Assembly (NCBI RefSeq): GCF_003385395.1
Contig: NZ_QNUG01000005.1
Span: forward strand, 62,001-126,000
Length of the DNA stretch: 64,000 bases
Direction of reading: 5' to 3'
Source of the DNA: Epilithonimonas hispanica
GTDB lineage: Bacteria; Bacteroidota; Bacteroidia; Flavobacteriales; Weeksellaceae
A program made the translations under genes and the position numbers. A model generated the notes under the pieces. The model had not been told where the DNA came from. It saw nothing but the letters and a program-made list of their open reading frames with translations, and did not search any database. Positions 63,511-64,000 of this stretch are shown here, piece after piece. Each line of letters begins with the position of its first letter. The first letter of the stretch is position 1.

Positions 63511-64000
63511 ATGAAATTATTACTAGCTTCCAATTCGCCTAGGCGAAAAGAACTATTAATTCAATTAGGTTATCAATTTGAAATTGTTAAAATTGATGTT
63601 GATGAGTCTTATCCTGAAGATTTGAAACCTAATCAAATTGCGGAATATGTTTCTGAGAAAAAAGCAAAAGCTTTCGATGTCAATCCAAATGAGGTTCTTT
63701 TGACTTCCGATACGATTGTTGCATTGGACCAAAAAATTCTTCTCAAACCAAAAAATGAAGCAGAAGCTTTTGAAATGATTAAAAATCTTTCTGGAAAAAC
63801 GCATCAGGTTTACACCGCTTTTACTATTAAAACTGCCGATTCAGAAATTAGCAAAACCAGTAAAACTGATGTTGAGTTTTCAGAAATAAGTGATGAAGAG
63901 ATTAATTTTTATATCAAAAATTATAAACCTTTTGACAAAGCCGGATCCTACGGAATCCAAGAATGGCTGGGAATGGCAAAAATCAAAAACATCTCGGGGT
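63511..64000 (+). CDS. maf: Maf-family nucleotide pyrophosphatase, N-terminal part (gene runs past the window)
   Basis: The open frame from ATG 63511 continues to the window end and gives the first 163 residues. It starts with the Maf signature MKLLLASNSPRRKELLIQLG. The catalytic-type Asp region is in LLTSDTIVALD, and KPFDKAGSYGIQEW follows. Maf proteins hydrolyse modified or canonical nucleoside triphosphates and can affect division. Only the last 20 to 30 residues are missing. Confidence 0.95.
   Translation, partial: MKLLLASNSPRRKELLIQLGYQFEIVKIDVDESYPEDLKPNQIAEYVSEKKAKAFDVNPNEVLLTSDTIVALDQKILLKPKNEAEAFEMIKNLSGKTHQVYTAFTIKTADSEISKTSKTDVEFSEISDEEINFYIKNYKPFDKAGSYGIQEWLGMAKIKNISG

Noticed and set aside
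1-64000. CRISPR array, prophage, integron or IS element
   Set aside because: No regularly spaced direct repeats, no phage structural genes and no transposase or integrase frame were seen on either strand.

Overview
The window is about 35% GC chromosomal DNA from a member of the Bacteroidota, most likely Flavobacteriia of the Chryseobacterium/Weeksellaceae type. The signs are -7 promoter boxes of the TAnnTTTG form, SusC-like and GLPGLI-type envelope proteins, DUF4271 next to hemD, DUF3078 outer-membrane proteins and many short lipoproteins. The genus call is an inference from gene content. I see no rRNA, tRNA, CRISPR array, prophage or transposase gene. No gene-free stretch exceeds 300 bases.

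Layout. 1-9.6 kb: tail of an AraC-type regulator, an M48 lipoprotein protease, thiL, a thioesterase, a BaiN-like flavoprotein, small lipoproteins, mutS and a first Cupin_8 protein. 9.7-15.7 kb: a persulfide-dioxygenase-like MBL/rhodanese protein, thioredoxin, DUF4271-hemD and an oligopeptidase B-like peptidase, with two copies of a REP-like palindromic element between them. 15.9-22.5 kb: a histidine kinase/response regulator pair, an L,D-transpeptidase-type protein, an omega-amidase-like nitrilase, a glycosyltransferase and GMP reductase. 22.5-29.8 kb: DUF2797, a frameshifted WG-repeat lipoprotein, an AsmA-like protein, and a tandemly duplicated lipoprotein/beta-barrel gene pair. 29.9-36.4 kb: mfd, a RelE/ParE-type toxin-antitoxin pair, two secreted proteins and pth. 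36.5-39.9 kb: two beta-carbonic anhydrases flanking a SulP transporter and a small secreted protein. 40-50.5 kb: prolyl oligopeptidase, UDP-glucuronate-epimerase-like protein, DUF2795, secA, and a TonB siderophore receptor broken by one stop codon, followed by its PepSY partner. 50.6-64 kb: ROK kinase, msrA, a decayed and an intact DUF3078 gene, rhomboid protease, dprA, gdhA, a second Cupin_8 protein, a TonB-type barrel with a GLPGLI protein, kdsC and the start of maf.

How the genes work together. Most of the window is housekeeping: DNA repair (mutS, mfd), uptake/recombination (dprA), secretion (secA), cofactor synthesis (thiL, hemD), nitrogen and purine metabolism (gdhA, guaC) and LPS Kdo synthesis (kdsC). 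The more distinctive parts are the carbonic anhydrase/SulP cluster, probably for bicarbonate supply, with a Fur/Zur-like palindrome before the transporter; the siderophore receptor/PepSY unit; and the duplicated lipoprotein-barrel module, whose function I do not recognise.

Three genes are disrupted (WG-repeat, TonB receptor, one DUF3078 copy). Unexplained non-coding patterns include a strict 7-base periodic repeat next to the secA start, a hairpin at the predicted 5' end of the mfd mRNA, and -7 boxes only 3-6 bases from several start codons, which suggests leaderless messages. I found no clearly new defence or mobile system.
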